Of a stretch of DNA of 64,000 nt, positions 27,990 to 41,142 are shown piece by piece; positions within the stretch are counted from its first letter, which is position 1; the number at the start of each line of letters is the position of its first letter. The position numbers were made by a program, and so were the translations under genes. This DNA is from Rhizopus arrhizus (Eukaryota > Mucoromycota > Mucoromycetes > Mucorales > Rhizopodaceae): the NCBI GenBank assembly GCA_024220505.1, contig JAKZZE010000028.1, positions 496,001 through 560,000 of the forward strand, in the 5' to 3' direction. The notes below the pieces were generated by a model. That model saw only the letters and a program-made list of their open reading frames with translations, had not been told where the DNA came from and did no database searches.

Positions 27990-30900
27990 TTACTTTGCTA
28001 TGGTGGTAATTAATTGAGGTAGAGTAGGTTGATGAACAAATGCCTCTGAATCTTCTTTATCATCTGTGCGAACAGTTAGCTTCCAACGATTAATGTCATA
28101 CACACCAGGTAATTGGAATATAGCAAACACTTCAATATCTTTTCTTTCTTCTGGATTCAATGTTCCTGTAAATATAGTAGAGCCGTTCCAGTGGAAGGGG
28201 TATATATTTAAATACGCTTTGCTATTAGTATTTTTTTGATCCGTCTTTGACCAAGGTAGTAATTCCAATGTGTATTTACTTGTCCTGTTCCATGAACAAT
28301 TCATTAAAGATAAGCAAATAGGAACCTTCAAAAGCCTAAATGCATTTTTTTTGTATAAGTCTAGAAATCATAACTTTTCCTTTAGTATCCTTTACCCTTC
28401 TTTTTCAAAATCGTGTGATTTTTTGTCAGGCGCAGATACCAATATCTTGACTGGACTTTCATCTTTGATTGCTCTATTGCGTGTGAAACTATTAATAAGG
28501 GCTGTTCGTTCCTTGGCTGTTGCTTCAAACATCGTGCGACTTTGCTGGTTCATGACTTCAGAGCTATTGCCTTGGAAAGGATTTTGCTGTATACCCAAAT
28601 TTACACCAATGATATAATGATGTCCTTGACGTTTCATTTGAGGTATATTCCAATATATGGTCAAATCCACGTCCTCAGAATTATACAAAGTAAATAGGTT
28701 GCTGTATTTCTCTTTTGATATATTAGGAAACTGGCCGTCCAAGTTGCCTTGACGCCAATGCATACGTGAATTAAGTGAAAATGTCTTGAGTGGAGGTAGC
28801 TCGGTCGGAATATTGTTTCCTTTCTAATTCAAAATTAACACACAAATATCCTTGAAGATTATAATGACTTACAAATGATATTTTGCTCAAATGAAGATTG
28901 ATTGGAGGTAGGACCCTCTTTTTTTTAGAGTCACCATAGTCATTGAGTAAGGCGCCAAGGGCTTGCGAAGTCCATGCCTCAGGGGAATCAGATTCATTCT
29001 CGTACGCCAATCTATGAATTTTATAATAAGCAAAGGTTGTTTGTCTTGGTGGAATCGTCGTCTTGCATTCAACATCTTGCGTATCTGATAAGTTGATGCT
29101 CAAAGAAGAAATAGCCCATACGGGACTGGAAGCTGTCAATTGACCGAGTTCAAACTGTGCAGTGGTTTGAAGATTTTCAATCTCGATACCTAATATAAAT
29201 TCATTGATAGCTGTTGTGCTTTGTCTTGTGAAGGCATTAATCTTTAACGAAGGAAGGACTTGAACTTGGATCGAATAACGCAAGGTTCGGTGTGCAATCA
29301 TGGCATTATCTTCATCTGATTGATAAGAGAAGAGCAACTTGAATGTATGCTTACCGATACGATCACCTCGTATCCAAAGAGGAACTAAAGTAGTTTCTCC
29401 TGGCTTGACTGTCCCACGACCATCGTTTTCGGGAAGTGGAATAGAAATCACACTTGGATCAAACAAGTGGTTATCTATCTGCATCTTATCTAACGTAGAA
29501 GGATGTGCAGCATAAATATCCTTGTCCATATCTTCAGGATTGCCGACGCAGATAAAACTAGGATGGCTTGCCTTCAAGCGAAGGGCAGTCAAGCCTTTAT
29601 TGCCCTTGTTATTGATCTCAAGCACAGTTTGAACGACTTCACCAGATAAAACAGTTTCAGGTACATGATGAAATGCAATATCCAAGAGAGGCATAGGAGA
29701 TGTCACCAAAATGTCCAAAGAACGATCGCATGCATAAACCACAGACATTCTCTCTTCTTTTGTTCTATTTAACCGTTTGCCTCGCTTAACAAAAGGTTTG
29801 AATGTATGCACTAGTTCATTCAATGTATAGTGAAGACCAGTAACCAATAGACTACCTTTATGACAAGGGACAATAGCTAAGCTAATCTATGAATATGGAT
29901 ATTTCAATCAGCCACCGCAAAAGATTTTCTTTTCATATTACTAATCTCTTACTGTCTTTTTTTCTAATGGATCCAATGTTACTCCGCTTAATCTTTGCAG
30001 CTTATAGTGCTCAAATTCAAGCAAATCAGTTCCCCCGATTTGCTTTCCTTCTGGCATTTCCTCATCCGTATCAGCAACATAATCTTGAGGCTTGGAAGAT
30101 TCCTTGTATTGACATCCCAGCATAAGATTGCTTAAAGAGATAGCTATCTGAAGGGGATTGCATAATTCGATATGTATTATGGCAGACTCTATGTTACAAA
30201 TTTGGTTTCTCTTTTCTTATCCAGTTACAAAATTATATTTTTACCTTCAACCGCACAAACTATTCTATCATCATCTTGCTGTTGAACAGCCATTGCTCTT
30301 TTAGAGCTAGAGATATAACCGTTCGCGATACTTTCTTCTAGCAGCTCAATTTCCATAGCTGCCCACTCTTCTCTATGTGTCGTGTTCGATTGAGCATTGG
30401 ACAAAGTAACTTGAATTTGACGATCATCAATCATTGGCAAAGCTAGATTCGGAAAAGATTGCTTCAACGGGTCAAATCCAGCTTGAGATGCATATTGCTA
30501 ACAAAACATGATGAGAATTAATAGTTTTGTTCCTACTTTTTCATAACATACCTTGTATATAAACAAAAATTCTCTGATATGTGCGATTTGTTGTTGAGCT
30601 GTTTGTTTAGAGTCTGTCAAAACATTTGAAAAATAAGTAACCGAATCTTCTAGTCTTCCTAAATGAAAAGCTTGACGACCCAAGGCAAATTGAACATGAT
30701 TTTTAGCTATTGTCCAAGATTTAGTGTCAAGTACAGAAGCAGCCATTTCATAACATCTAAAAGCATGTAATCTCTATTTAAAAATAAAAATCAATACAAA
30801 ATTTCTTTTTGGCACACAAGCGAGAAGCTTTCTTGTCTTTACCTGTAATGCCTTGCTGTAGCGCTGGCCAGCCATAGCTAAATGGAACCCATATTTTCTC

Positions 30901-32810
30901 ACCATTGGTTTATTTGCTCTTAAAAAGCAGAGTGCAGCCTGTTCTAGGAACAACCCTGATCTTAAATCCGAATCTTCACCTGTCATTCTTACTAAAGCCG
31001 TTGGAATATCTTTCCACATCTGATGGACCTTGAGCAATTCATAATAAATGACAGTGGTCCTGGTTGCATGAAAGATGGATCGGCAGCGGCTCAAATATTG
31101 CTGCACTGCGAGTTCAAAATGACGGTCGACATCCGTTTTACTCGTCAACGGTTGGTTCATCATCAGCAAACAGATACCCATCATTTCCTGTGTGCCTGCA
31201 TGATGTTTATAAGCTTTCTCAGTGGCATAATCACGTCGAACAGTATCGTAAATTGTATAGGCAAATTTATAGTCTCGTAACATGAAGGCATAATCCGCTA
31301 GTTTCCGCATCTGCGCCTCGGGTGCAGCAAACGGATAAACAGTGATAGAATTCAAGCCATAGGGTATATTGGGCCCTTGAGCTGGTATTGTTTGAATAGA
31401 TTGAGGCGAAGATCGACCCGAAGTCCCAAACAGTCGACGGCTTGCACCAAATAATCTACCTGTCAATCCACGACGAGCAGAGGCTACTTGCTCATTCCAC
31501 TGCTGAATGTTTCGTTCCATAAAGGGCACCAGACTCTGAACGGCAAATTCTCGGACCATAGTTTTAAGTTGTTCAACATTATCTGCGGTCATACAACGAC
31601 CGTATTGGATGGAATCCTGCTGCAGTTCACTAGCAGATTTCTCTGCTGAGCTTGTATTAGAAGGACTTTCAGAAGAATCGATAGGTGATGATTGTATTGA
31701 AGCCCCATGAACGATAGGTGTTTGAAGGCTGCTCAAGTTGGACGATACAGAACTTGATCTTGTATGCCCTCCGACTAAAGGAGAAAGCGGTGCATTCAAG
31801 GAAGAAGTGCTTGAATCTGCTGTAGATGCGACAAAAGACTGTAGTTCTGATTCAATGCGGTAGGATTCAGTCAGGTTATTTTCCCAAACTTGGCGTATGC
31901 TTTCCTCTGCCTTTTCCTCAAGACTGTCCACATCTACAGTATTTCTTGGTTTTGAATTAATTGTCAACAAATAGCAGTGCAGTCCAACTGTACGTTTCAA
32001 TTTTTCAAACATGGCTGTAGAACTATACAAGTTTTTGATCAATAATCCACGTTTTAAAGCAAATATTCAATACTTTACTGTTCAAGTGTGGTCAGGTTTG
32101 GGTCATGCAGTACAACGTAATATCTTAAAATATTCGTATCAATGTAAGGTTTGTCCAAAGTGAATGAAGGGATATTTGGGTTGTAGAGTTGCATGATGGT
32201 ACTGATTGGGTCTGTGTTTAACGATGAAATTACAATCATAGTTGCTACTGGGTGATCAAACGTCTCATATTCTGTTATTCCACGAAGAGAAAGCATCGCA
32301 TTTTTAAAGTGTGTATACCAAGGCGTCAATTGATCTAAAGGTACTATAAAACAATGTCAATTTCGCTTTCTTTTTAACCCCCCTTTTTTTTTACCACTTA
32401 AATACTCTTCAGTAACATCACTTTTACTTTTAATGTACGTTTCTATATGCTTCTCTCCTCCTGATTTTACTCGCTCTTGGACAAGCCTCATTACTGCTTG
32501 ATGATTAGGTTCTTCTAGTTTATGTATTGATTTAAAACGTACGTTAAAGTTGTCAATGGTCGTTGGCACACCTTGCCAATCGCGTGCGGTAACTAATCAA
32601 CATTAGTGAAATATTCTCGAGAGATATTATGTTGTGTGTACCTTTATCAATCATGTCACCAAAAGGCTGAATAAGGTCAGTGAAAGAAGGGATATGGTTT
32701 AAACGACAAAGTTCTTCAGCATCTTCACTAGCAGCCACTGCTACTAACGGTGCAACAGTTCTAGCAAGCATGTCTCGAGTGGACAATTCAGCCTGAATAC
32801 TAGCTGACAT
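27990..32810 (-). CDS. TRS85: TRAPPIII subunit Trs85 / TRAPPC8
   Basis: Large subunit specific to TRAPPIII, the Ypt1/Rab1 exchange complex in autophagy and Golgi traffic. Ten exons: 32642-32810, 32395-32592, 32079-32343, 30843-32022, 30552-30773, 30245-30497, 29953-30188, 28873-29886, 28396-28823, 27990-28335; 1436 residues, near human TRAPPC8. N-terminal Trs85 domain (about 1-700): MSASIQAELSTRDMLARTVA, FEKLKRTVGLHCYLLTINSK, and a Ser-rich insert at about 280-340, then RCMTADNVEQLKTMVREFAV and PYGLNSITVYPFAAPE. TPR-like helices follow. The C-terminal half has Ig-like beta domains (FHHVPETVLSGEVVQTVLEI). Convergent with VTC4, 103 bp between stops. Confidence 0.93.
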
Positions 32811-33031
32811 TATAAAAATATAAAAAAAGGCAGATAAAAAAGATGTGGACCAAAATCAAAAAAAGCCTTGGGTTATTTATTTCGTGAGTCCACGTGAGAC
32901 AAAATTGTTGTGTGTATAAATGTATAAAAATGTACTCTGACAATAATAATATAATGAATGCCGTTAAAAAAGAATGTGTGGAAAGGTATAAGCAAAAGTT
33001 ACTGCGTGCATAAGCATAAAAAAAAAGAAAT

Positions 33032-34280
33032 TTATAATTCCATATGAACGCCTAATTCCATAAGTATCGCTCTATTGTCTGATGTTTCAGCGTTTGGTTC
33101 TGCTCCTTGTTCAATACTGATACTGCTACTATTTCGGTTATTATTGTTACGTGAAGGCAAGTTGATCTCGTTGTTGGTTCCACTGGTGTTATCACTGGCT
33201 GCTACAGAGGATGATCCTGCGACGACAGTATGTCTTTCCACACACCACCATCGATGTCCCTCGGCCCAGGCTTTACTCTGGCATGACTTGGAACAATATT
33301 TTGCTTTTCTACAACGTCTGCATTTTGCAAATTCACGAGGTTGTGTCTCCCATCGTTGACAAGACATGTTGGCGCAGCGTCGAAGACCTCCTCGCGTTTC
33401 ATCTTTGCGGCAAGCATTTCGCATAATGACACCGGCCCAGTACTGGACTGGACTTGGTTGATGACGGTGACAATACTTCTCAACCACACTAAAGACATTT
33501 TTCTCGTATGCTGTATGAAATAAATCACGTATATGAGGATATTTCGATAGATAGGCGAGTAATTGTAAACTGTACAAAACATTTTCTTCACGATGAAGTG
33601 TGTGATCCTCAATGCACTTTTTATCGCCTTTGTGAATACGTCTGTGGCATCTTTGTGCACGATTGATTTTTACATATGGAAATGTAGAGCGGCGGGGTGG
33701 TTGACGATGGGTTATTGAAGACGAAGGTTCTAGTATATAAAAGATCAGTTCACAGCTATGTAAATGCAATCTTCGGGAATATCAAACCTGCTACTATTTG
33801 TGGATTATCTAATATCAAAAAGCCGTTTAGCCAAATTAAAATGCATAAAAATGAATCATGATTTTTTATTATTATTGAATTACCTTCTTTTCGATCTGAA
33901 GACTTGTTTATATTACTGTCCAAAATGGTCAATATAAAAGGAACAATACCAACATCAACTACTTTAGTTCTAATCTGCTCTGTTCCTCTAACACCAACAT
34001 TGACGACGCTTTGGAAAGCCAAAGACCATTTCCAGAATGTTAGGCGATCCATTTTATTTGATGTGGTATATAAAATTCGGACAAGTCTCTCCAGACCACC
34101 ATCCAAACATAATATTTCTCTTATTCGAGGCGAAGTAGAGGTCAAGTAAGCAAGATGAGTTAAGGAGTTGACTAATGGCAAAGTTGCTGTACAATCTAAA
34201 GCCCTTCTGTCATAAAGAGCAGAAGTAATACAGACAGCTGCTCTATTTTGAGAAGGAAAGCTAAAGTTGGGTTCTTTCAT
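33032..34280 (-). CDS. MUB1: Mub1/SamB-like MYND zinc-finger protein
   Basis: Homologue of yeast Mub1, partner of the ubiquitin ligase Ubr2 in turnover of the proteasome regulator Rpn4; in Aspergillus the relative samB affects morphogenesis. Three exons: 33884-34280, 33788-33808 (21 nt), 33032-33729; 371 residues. The N-terminal two thirds is an armadillo-like helical domain (PSQNRAAVCITSALYDRRAL, LDGGLERLVRILYT). The MYND finger is near residues 255-300 with ligands CANMSC, KCRRCRKAKYCSKSC and GHRWWC; all eight ligands are present. A Ser/Asn-rich tail follows. The microexon encodes only part of the linker. It lies upstream of TRS85 in tandem, 221 bp apart. Confidence 0.88.
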
Positions 34281-35354
34281 TTAGAGCAAATATAATTTAA
34301 AATAGAAAAAAAAGAAAAAAAGAAAAGAAAAAAAGATTGTTTTCTTATTTGATCATCACCTCCCCTTTTGTACATAAACTCACCAATAAAAATGAACTCA
34401 TCAGCTCAGACGTACTCCGCCGTGTCACGATTTAACCAATTCAATTCAAAAATTCTAAAAATTTTCAAATATTACAATTTAGGAAACATTAGTCAAGATC
34501 AAAGGCCAAGTAAAAAGCAAGATTAAATCTAAACGAAAAAGAAGGTAAAGAATAAGCAGACAGAGAAACGAAAAGTGATAGATATTCAATCTCCACGTAG
34601 TCTGCAAGGGGAAGATAGAGTTGCTTTTTGGTATGTTCTAGTAACAAATATATTTTTTATTTGTACTTTGAGACACATGGTTTGAACAAACTCACTCATT
34701 TGCATTTCTAAACAAGTATGCACAATTTCAAGATATTTATGTAAAATTTATGTACGGAGACGTAGAGTTAGGAAATGGTTCATACCAAAAGGAGAGGATG
34801 AAAGGAGGCTTGAGTATTAAATCAACATCGTACCTTAATTTTTTTTTTTTTCAATTTCTGTGAATCTTGTTATAGTCTTTCTATAAGAATTGAATTATTG
34901 TACCTTGCTTCCTGTTTTTATTTTCTCCTTTTAAATAAATACGGCATAAATGAAAACATATTTAATTATAATACAATGGCATTCATACGGAGGTATCTAT
35001 GCATTTGAATTTTTACATGATTATTTTTGAGCTACTATGAAAAAAAGAACAACTCATTCATTATTATTGAGCAACTATAGAACTCATTCAATACTACTCT
35101 TTATAATGACAAAAAGCAAACCATTTTCACACAAATTTGAGACTTGTATTCTTGTATAAGCATTTTGATTTAAATTACGATCAAGCATCAAGTACATAAC
35201 AATGAATCATTTTGTTTCTTTTTTTTTAAAAAAAAAACATTTGTAGTATTCCAATTCTTTTGATATCTTTCCAGCATAAATAAATAAAAAAGCTTTTATA
35301 AATCTTTCAATTTTAAGTTTGAGTATTGCAAGACAACAGTGAGGACCTTTTTTA
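34281..35354. other. Intergenic
   Basis: About 1.07 kb. A short ORF at 34391-34528 (start MNSSAQTYSAVSRFNQF, 45 codons) is followed by a basic KIKGQVKSKIKSKRKRR frame at 34483-34550; neither matches a family and no convincing splice joins them. A T9A10 palindrome lies at 35219-35237. Confidence 0.45.
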
Positions 35355-36094
35355 TTATTTCAAACTGCTTTGATTAGGACAATAAATATTCACAGGCACC
35401 TGTACTGAAAAAGTAGGAGAATAGGGTGGAGGAGAATCGTGTGCTCTAGATAAATGGTGTAAAAGATTGTATCTGTCATCAAATACGATTGTGATGGCCT
35501 GTTTAGATTCAAGTTACAAAATATACATTATGATTCTATACCATTTTCTTTACATAAATTGGAGTAGGCTTAGTGGATATATTTTGCTCGGAATTCAGGT
35601 AATTCAATTTGAAACTTATTCCACGAACATTTTCAGTCGCATTCATACAAGAGCACAATCGAGTCATTTCTTTTTTAAACTATAACGGATAAAATGAGTG
35701 CAATTGACACATTACAACACGAGACATGCTTACCTTGCTTTGTTTTTGACGTCTCCAAGCTACCAGCATCATGCTAGCGCACAAAAATAGAATGGGTAAT
35801 ATGATTATCATCTCAGTGTGCTGCAAGTAGTGCATGGTTCCCATCAAACCGATCAATACAACAAAGGTAAAACAGGCAACATATGGATTGATCACCACTG
35901 GGACGAATGGTGGATACTGATTTGCCACATGGTTAAACGTATTAATGATTGTACTAAATTCGCTAGTGCTTATCTATAGATTCCCTATTGAATATTAAAT
36001 TTTAGGGTAACTTCTCTCTTACAAATCCTTTCAAATCAGGCGTATATTCATCAGCAAAACGCCCATTTTCATATATACAATGCAGAGTTTTCAT
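35355..36094 (-). CDS. ERF4: Erf4/GOLGA7-like subunit of Ras palmitoyltransferase
   Basis: Regulatory subunit of the DHHC palmitoyltransferase (Erf2-Erf4; DHHC9-GOLGA7 in animals) that S-acylates Ras. Four exons: 36023-36094, 35734-35973, 35542-35679, 35355-35498; 197 residues. The Erf4 domain core is ENGRFADEYTPDLKGFISTS followed by EFSTIINTFN, then a long hydrophobic hairpin (NPYVACFTFVVLIGLMGTMH, then MIIILPILFLCASMMLVAW) expected to associate with the membrane. The C-terminal half carries GISFKLNYLN and IVFDDR, and near the end a PPPY motif (HDSPPPYSPTF), a potential WW-domain (Rsp5-type ligase) ligand. Length is close to yeast Erf4 (237). Divergent from the antiporter gene, 540 bp. Confidence 0.8.
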
Positions 36095-36634
36095 TTTTAA
36101 TAAACAGGAAGAAAAAGAACTTCTTACAGGGAGATGATCATTTTTCTTTTTTGTTATGGTAGAATTTAAAGGGGGTTGAGGATCATGATACGACGTTGAT
36201 TACAATGCAAATCATTTTTAAACTCAGTGCCTTTTCTTGACTCCATTGTTAGAAAAACTGTTTTGGGGGAAGCAGTAACTGTACTGATTATTTGAATAAA
36301 AAAGAGCGGATAGACAAGTAGATTCAATTTCACGATGGTATTTATACTCTACTGTGTCGATAAAAAGTATAAACCCTATTTTATGGCTAGATTCTTTAAA
36401 GCCTTGTGTATTTCATAAAAATAGCCCTTTTTCTGCCTTTTTCTCTCCTAATTTACCAGCAACTCGCTGAGGCCGTTTATATTAAAACTTACATTTTGAC
36501 AAGGAAAAAGAATTTCAATTAACACAGCATAACTTATGTATCTTCATTTTCTCTTCATTTTCTTTTTTTTCCCTCTTCTTCATATTCTACCCTTCCCCTC
36601 ACCCCCCCCCTTTTTTTTTACTAGTTACACATCC
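36095..36634. promoter_or_regulatory. Divergent upstream region of ERF4 and NHA1
   Basis: 540 bp between two start codons. Pyrimidine-rich just upstream of the antiporter start (36540-36622, including C10 and T9 runs). No defined site could be assigned. Confidence 0.45.
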
Positions 36635-39028
36635 ATGGCGGTTAGCGTTATACCAGGAGAGATATCAAACTTTACAGTGGCAATAGCGATTTTTAGTGGC
36701 TGCATTTTGTTTTTTGGTTATGTCTCCATGTTTTTAAAGGAAAGATTGTTTCTTTCCGAGGCATGTAAGAGCATCACAGACATCCTGTTCCTACAGTTTT
36801 TTTGTGTACTCATTTTTTTTAAAAAGTTGTTGCTGTCGTTTTTGGAGTTCTCGCAGGTCCACTGGTAGCAAATGGTTTAGATCCCCATACATGGAGAGAC
36901 TATCATGAAATCACCAAACAGTTAACACGTTGTATTATCGCCGTGCAAGTGATGGCTGTTGGTATCGAATTACCGCAGTAAGATGTGATAAAAAATAGGT
37001 GAATATAAAAACTGATACTTTACTTTTTAGCCATTATTTGAAAAAAGAGTGGCGGACGACCTTGATGTTTTTAATACCCGTGATGATGTACATGTGGCTC
37101 GTAAGTGGTACGATCATTTGGGGTCTTATTCGACCTCTTAGTTATGTATGTGTCTATCTTTCTTTTTATTTCCTTTGAACAAGATAAACTCATCTTTTTT
37201 TTCTCTCAATCAATACAGCTTGAAGCTCTTGTCATCTCTGCTTGTGTGTGTCCAACGGATCCGGTAAGAACTAATAAAAAGAAAAATAAAGGTATAGAAA
37301 AAAAAAGGCTTATTTATAAATAGATTTTAGCAAATTCTATAGTGAAAGGAAAATTTGCAGCAAAACATGTTCCACCCCATATTCGGAATGCATTAGCCGC
37401 AGAAAGGTAAAAAAAGAAAAAGGAAATTACTGTTTTATTTTTCTATACACAGATTTATGTATACTTATATGACATAGTGGAGCAAATGATGGGATGGGAT
37501 TTCCATTTTTATTCTTGGCTATTTTTCTGATCGCAGAAGATACTGTGGGCAAGGCGGTGGGTAAGTGGTTTTATATTACTTGTTTATTTCAAATTGTTCT
37601 TTCTTGTGTGATTGGTGCTGTGGTTGGTTATGTAGCAAGAGTAGCGTTGCAGTGGTCTGAGAAACGGTAAATACATTTTGTGCATTGTACTCTCTTTTTT
37701 TTTTTTTAATTTTCGTTATAGCTGTCTTATTGATAAACCGTCATTTTTATCATTTGCAATCGCATTGGCCGTAAGTAGAGATTGATCTGGCTCTCTATTG
37801 ACTAAATTGATGCTCTTTTCTTAGTTATTCTTAATGAGCATGACTGGATTCTCTGGTAGTGATGATTTATTAGCATGTTTTGTTGCAGGCAATGCGTTTT
37901 CGTGGGATGAATGGTTTAGAAGAGAAACTGAGGAAGCACACTTTCAAGAGGTGATTGATACAATGTTAAATCTATCGATCTTTGTTTATATTGGTTCGAT
38001 TATAGTAAGCAAAGCGAAATGTGATGTTGAAAGCGACTTTTTTTAATTTATTTATATAGCCTTGGTGGGAGTTTAATAATCATGAGCTTGGATTGGAGCC
38101 TTGGCGTCTAATCCTTGTTGCTTTCCTCATCTTATTTTTCCGTCGATTACCAGTCGTCGTCTTATTAAAACCAGCCATGCCAGCCATCAAGACTTACCGT
38201 GAAGCAGTCTTTAGTGGATGGTTTGGCCCTATTGGTGTTGGAGCGGTTTTTTTGTCAACGATTGCTAAAGAAGAATTAGAAAGTATTTATGAGGATAGGG
38301 AAAAACCAGTTTCGACAAGAATCATTGGACCTGTTGTCTTGTTTATTGTTTTCACTTCTGTGGTTATACACGGTACGACGGTTCCCTTATTTAAATTTGG
38401 AAAAAGAATTCATACAAGAACGGTGTCAATCACCAAAAGCTCTTTAGACACAACTCTAAGTGGTGGAAGTAATGAAGAAGAAGATTACGATAAAGATTTG
38501 AGGCTACCAAACCCTTTTGATGAAAATAAAAAAATGCAAAGCAGCGAAAAGATGATAGAATTAGTACGTAGTACGCTATTTAATCAAGCAGAGAGTCATC
38601 AGGCGGTATTGAACCTACACCAATCAGATTCTGAATGTCCAGAAGAAGACTTTTTACCAGACAATTTATCGAGTGCAAGCACAAGTAATATGCTACCATC
38701 AAATCATCCTTCTTTTAAAAATACAGCCAGCAGCAGCAAAATATCCTCAACATCCAGCAGACGCTCAGATTCGATAAAACTTAAAAAGAAAGCAACAAGT
38801 CGTTCAAATAAGAAAAGTAAAAAGGAGGACGAACCAAGCTTGAAAACATGGTTCTTTGTTAGTAGTTCATCATCAAAAGTGCAAGCAGCTAGAAGGAGAA
38901 AAGAAAAGGAAAGAAGAAAAAGAAGAAAAGAAGCAGAAAAGAAATTGAAGGAGCAGAAAAAAGCTGAAAGAGAATTGAAAAAGAAGCAAAAGATGGATAC
39001 TTTAAATTTTAGTGTAGATATTGTATAG
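36635..39028 (+). CDS. NHA1: Plasma-membrane Na+/H+ (K+/H+) antiporter, Nha1/Sod2 type
   Basis: Alkali-cation/proton antiporter of fungal NHA type, exporting Na+ and K+ in exchange for H+. Nine exons: 36635-36764, 36827-36977, 37031-37145, 37219-37263, 37324-37406, 37478-37666, 37722-37770, 37825-38004, 38060-39028; 636 residues. The first 425 residues form about 12 membrane helices. Signatures: ACVCPTDPILANSIVKGKFA, the ion-site ESGANDGMGFPFLFLAIFLI (Asn-Asp pair), GFSGSDDLLACFVAGNAFSW, and SGWFGPIGVGAVFLSTIAKE. The cytosolic tail (about 210 residues) is Ser-rich and ends in a Lys/Arg run (KEKERRKRRKEAEKKLKEQK) predicted as a charged helix. The tail is shorter than the about 500 residues of S. 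cerevisiae Nha1, nearer to Sod2 type. Confidence 0.92.
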
Positions 39029-40219
39029 GGAAATAAATAAGGACGCTCGTGTCACCTTATATGTTAAAGTGATTCTGTTACACCAATCTGTCCTTCCTTT
39101 TTTTTGTTTTGTGCAAATTCAACCTACTTTTTTTTTTTTTTTTTTTTTTTCTGTAAATTACAAACGACTTGTATCCATGAAACATCAAATATTGAATAAT
39201 CAACCTAAAGATTCAATCTAATTCACTGTACAAGTAGTGAGATGAGTAGTAACGAGACCTTTTTATAATAAACCCCATCTTGAAAAGTCATGTAAAGAAA
39301 ATCACTGAAAATAAAAAAGGGATCAGTGTAACAGCAGACTTCTCTTCTGGGCTTCCAGGGATGCACGGATGATAGAATGGGCAGCATGTTTTGCGAAATA
39401 GTAAATTGTGATGATTCATTCTTTTATTAAAACTGTACGTGTACGTTTTTTGAAATAAATAAATGAATGATGGTTCTATTCCTTTAGTTTAAATATCAAA
39501 TTAAAAAGTGCTGTGGAGAATAAATTAGAGATTTATCACGATGGAGATGGTTTGAGATGTCTTGCAAGATTGACATTTTGATTTACATGTTATTCACAGG
39601 ATACAAAGATAACATTGTTCATTTATAAAACTTGAGCTTTAGAAATACCTTACTGAGCCATGTGAAACACAAAAAGCTCGGGTTAAATAAATGATAAAAG
39701 ATAATGTTTAAGAGCGGAGGCGATAGGATTTGATTCTATAAAGTTGACATTATTTTATCAGAATTCGATAAGAAAATTCAAAATAGATGGTTTGCAGAGG
39801 ATAGAATTCATCTTTCATGGACTGTGGATCATTCAATTTGATATGACTCGTTAGGATGGTCAGTGTGCTTTATATAATCAATTGGTTCATGTTTATTATG
39901 AATGATATCAAACTACACTAGTTGATTAAAAGTTATTTTCAAATCATCTTTCTTTTAAATTGAATCTAGAATGTACAAATAGGTCAGTACCTCTTTACAT
40001 CAGAAGGACATCATAGAAGAAGAGTGATGAACAGAGTGATACAAAAAACGGTCTTTACTGTGGATGATGTGGAAAGTAAAATAAATAAATGACGCGATTT
40101 GAAAGGTTTATTGTTGCATTTTGAAAATTACGACATTTTGTATCACCTTTTTTATTTTATTTTTTGTTTACATTTGTACCTATCCTCTTTTTTATCCACT
40201 CCTTCTTCTTTTATATGGC
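39029..40219. other. Intergenic, upstream of the bZIP gene
   Basis: 1.19 kb, AT-rich, with a T23 run at 39128-39150. No gene content found. Confidence 0.5.
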
Positions 40220-41142
40220 ATGGTGAATAAAGAAAACCAAAAGATAAACGATCAGATTGACTGGTCAAATCAATTCGTTATTCCAACTTCTCACCAAGGA
40301 ACCATTCAACCGGACTTTTATGCGGATAATTATTCTCAACCTATCATTCAAAATGATACACAACAACAAAAGCAACTGTCTTTTTTATACAAAAGCCCCA
40401 TTTTAGGTATAAAGAAGAAAAAAAAAAAGGGGGGGGGGAAATGAATTCGATTTTAACCAGACCATGTCAAGTAGAACACGGTTATGAGCCCCAGGTAGAT
40501 AACCAAAGGACAAACTCCTTTTCACAAGTTGATACTCAAACTCAATTTTATTTCAATGAACAAGATCTATCTTCATCTTCTAAATATAAAGCAGTCTTCT
40601 TAACCGAGGATCCTATTCAGTTGAATGATGAAAATAAGAAAAAGGAAATTACAAATCCACATTTGGATTATTCTTTTTTACTGCAGCATAACGAACAAAT
40701 GGAAGGAATGAGAAGAAAAGAAGAGGATGAAGAAGAAGAGGAACCTGTGATTGGCGATGGTGCAAGAAGTTATAGTAGCATTGGAAGTACGAGCAGTAAA
40801 CGGTCACAAAAGCTATCAAAGGACGATAAAAGGAAACGAAATACGGCTGCCTCTGCTCGTTTCCGGATCAAGAAGAAGATGAGAGAAAAGGCACTGCAGA
40901 CGACAGCTTCTGAAATGACAGAGAAAGCGACGAGAATGGAACAAAGGGTTCATGAGTTGGAAACTGAAATTAAATGGTTAAAGGCATTGATAGTAGAAAA
41001 GGACGATGGAAGATTGGAGCAATTGATCAATAAGAGACCGCCTGTATCCTTGGCGTTTCCTACACCTTCCACTTCTACTGTCAGCATTCAGAAAGAAGAT
41101 AGAATAATCGAAGAAGAGGATGATGATGACTTGTATGATTAG
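40220..41142 (+). CDS. bZIP transcription factor (Cys3/Met28/Gcn4-like basic region)
   Basis: Nuclear DNA-binding regulator. Two exons: 40220-40406 and 40472-41142, joined in phase by GT...CAAG (285 residues). The bZIP lies near residues 190-255: basic region KRKRNTAASARFRIKKKMRE, then a heptad zipper with Met/Leu positions (MEQRVHELETEIKWLKALIV). The NTAASARFRxKKK basic region is typical of the sulfur-regulator group Cys3/Met28 and of fungal Jun-like bZIPs; target genes cannot be read from the sequence. The N-terminal part is rich in Gln, Asn, Ser and acids (EEDEEEEEPVIGDG), likely an activation region; the tail is acidic (EEEDDDDLYD). The intron contains an A10G10 run prone to sequence error, so the exon junction is moderately certain. 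Confidence 0.85.

Noticed and set aside
34391..34550. Short ORF MNSSAQTY... plus a basic KIKGQVKSKIKSKRKRR frame as a small gene
   Set aside because: The two parts do not join by a convincing intron, there is no family resemblance, and the length is within chance for AT-rich DNA.
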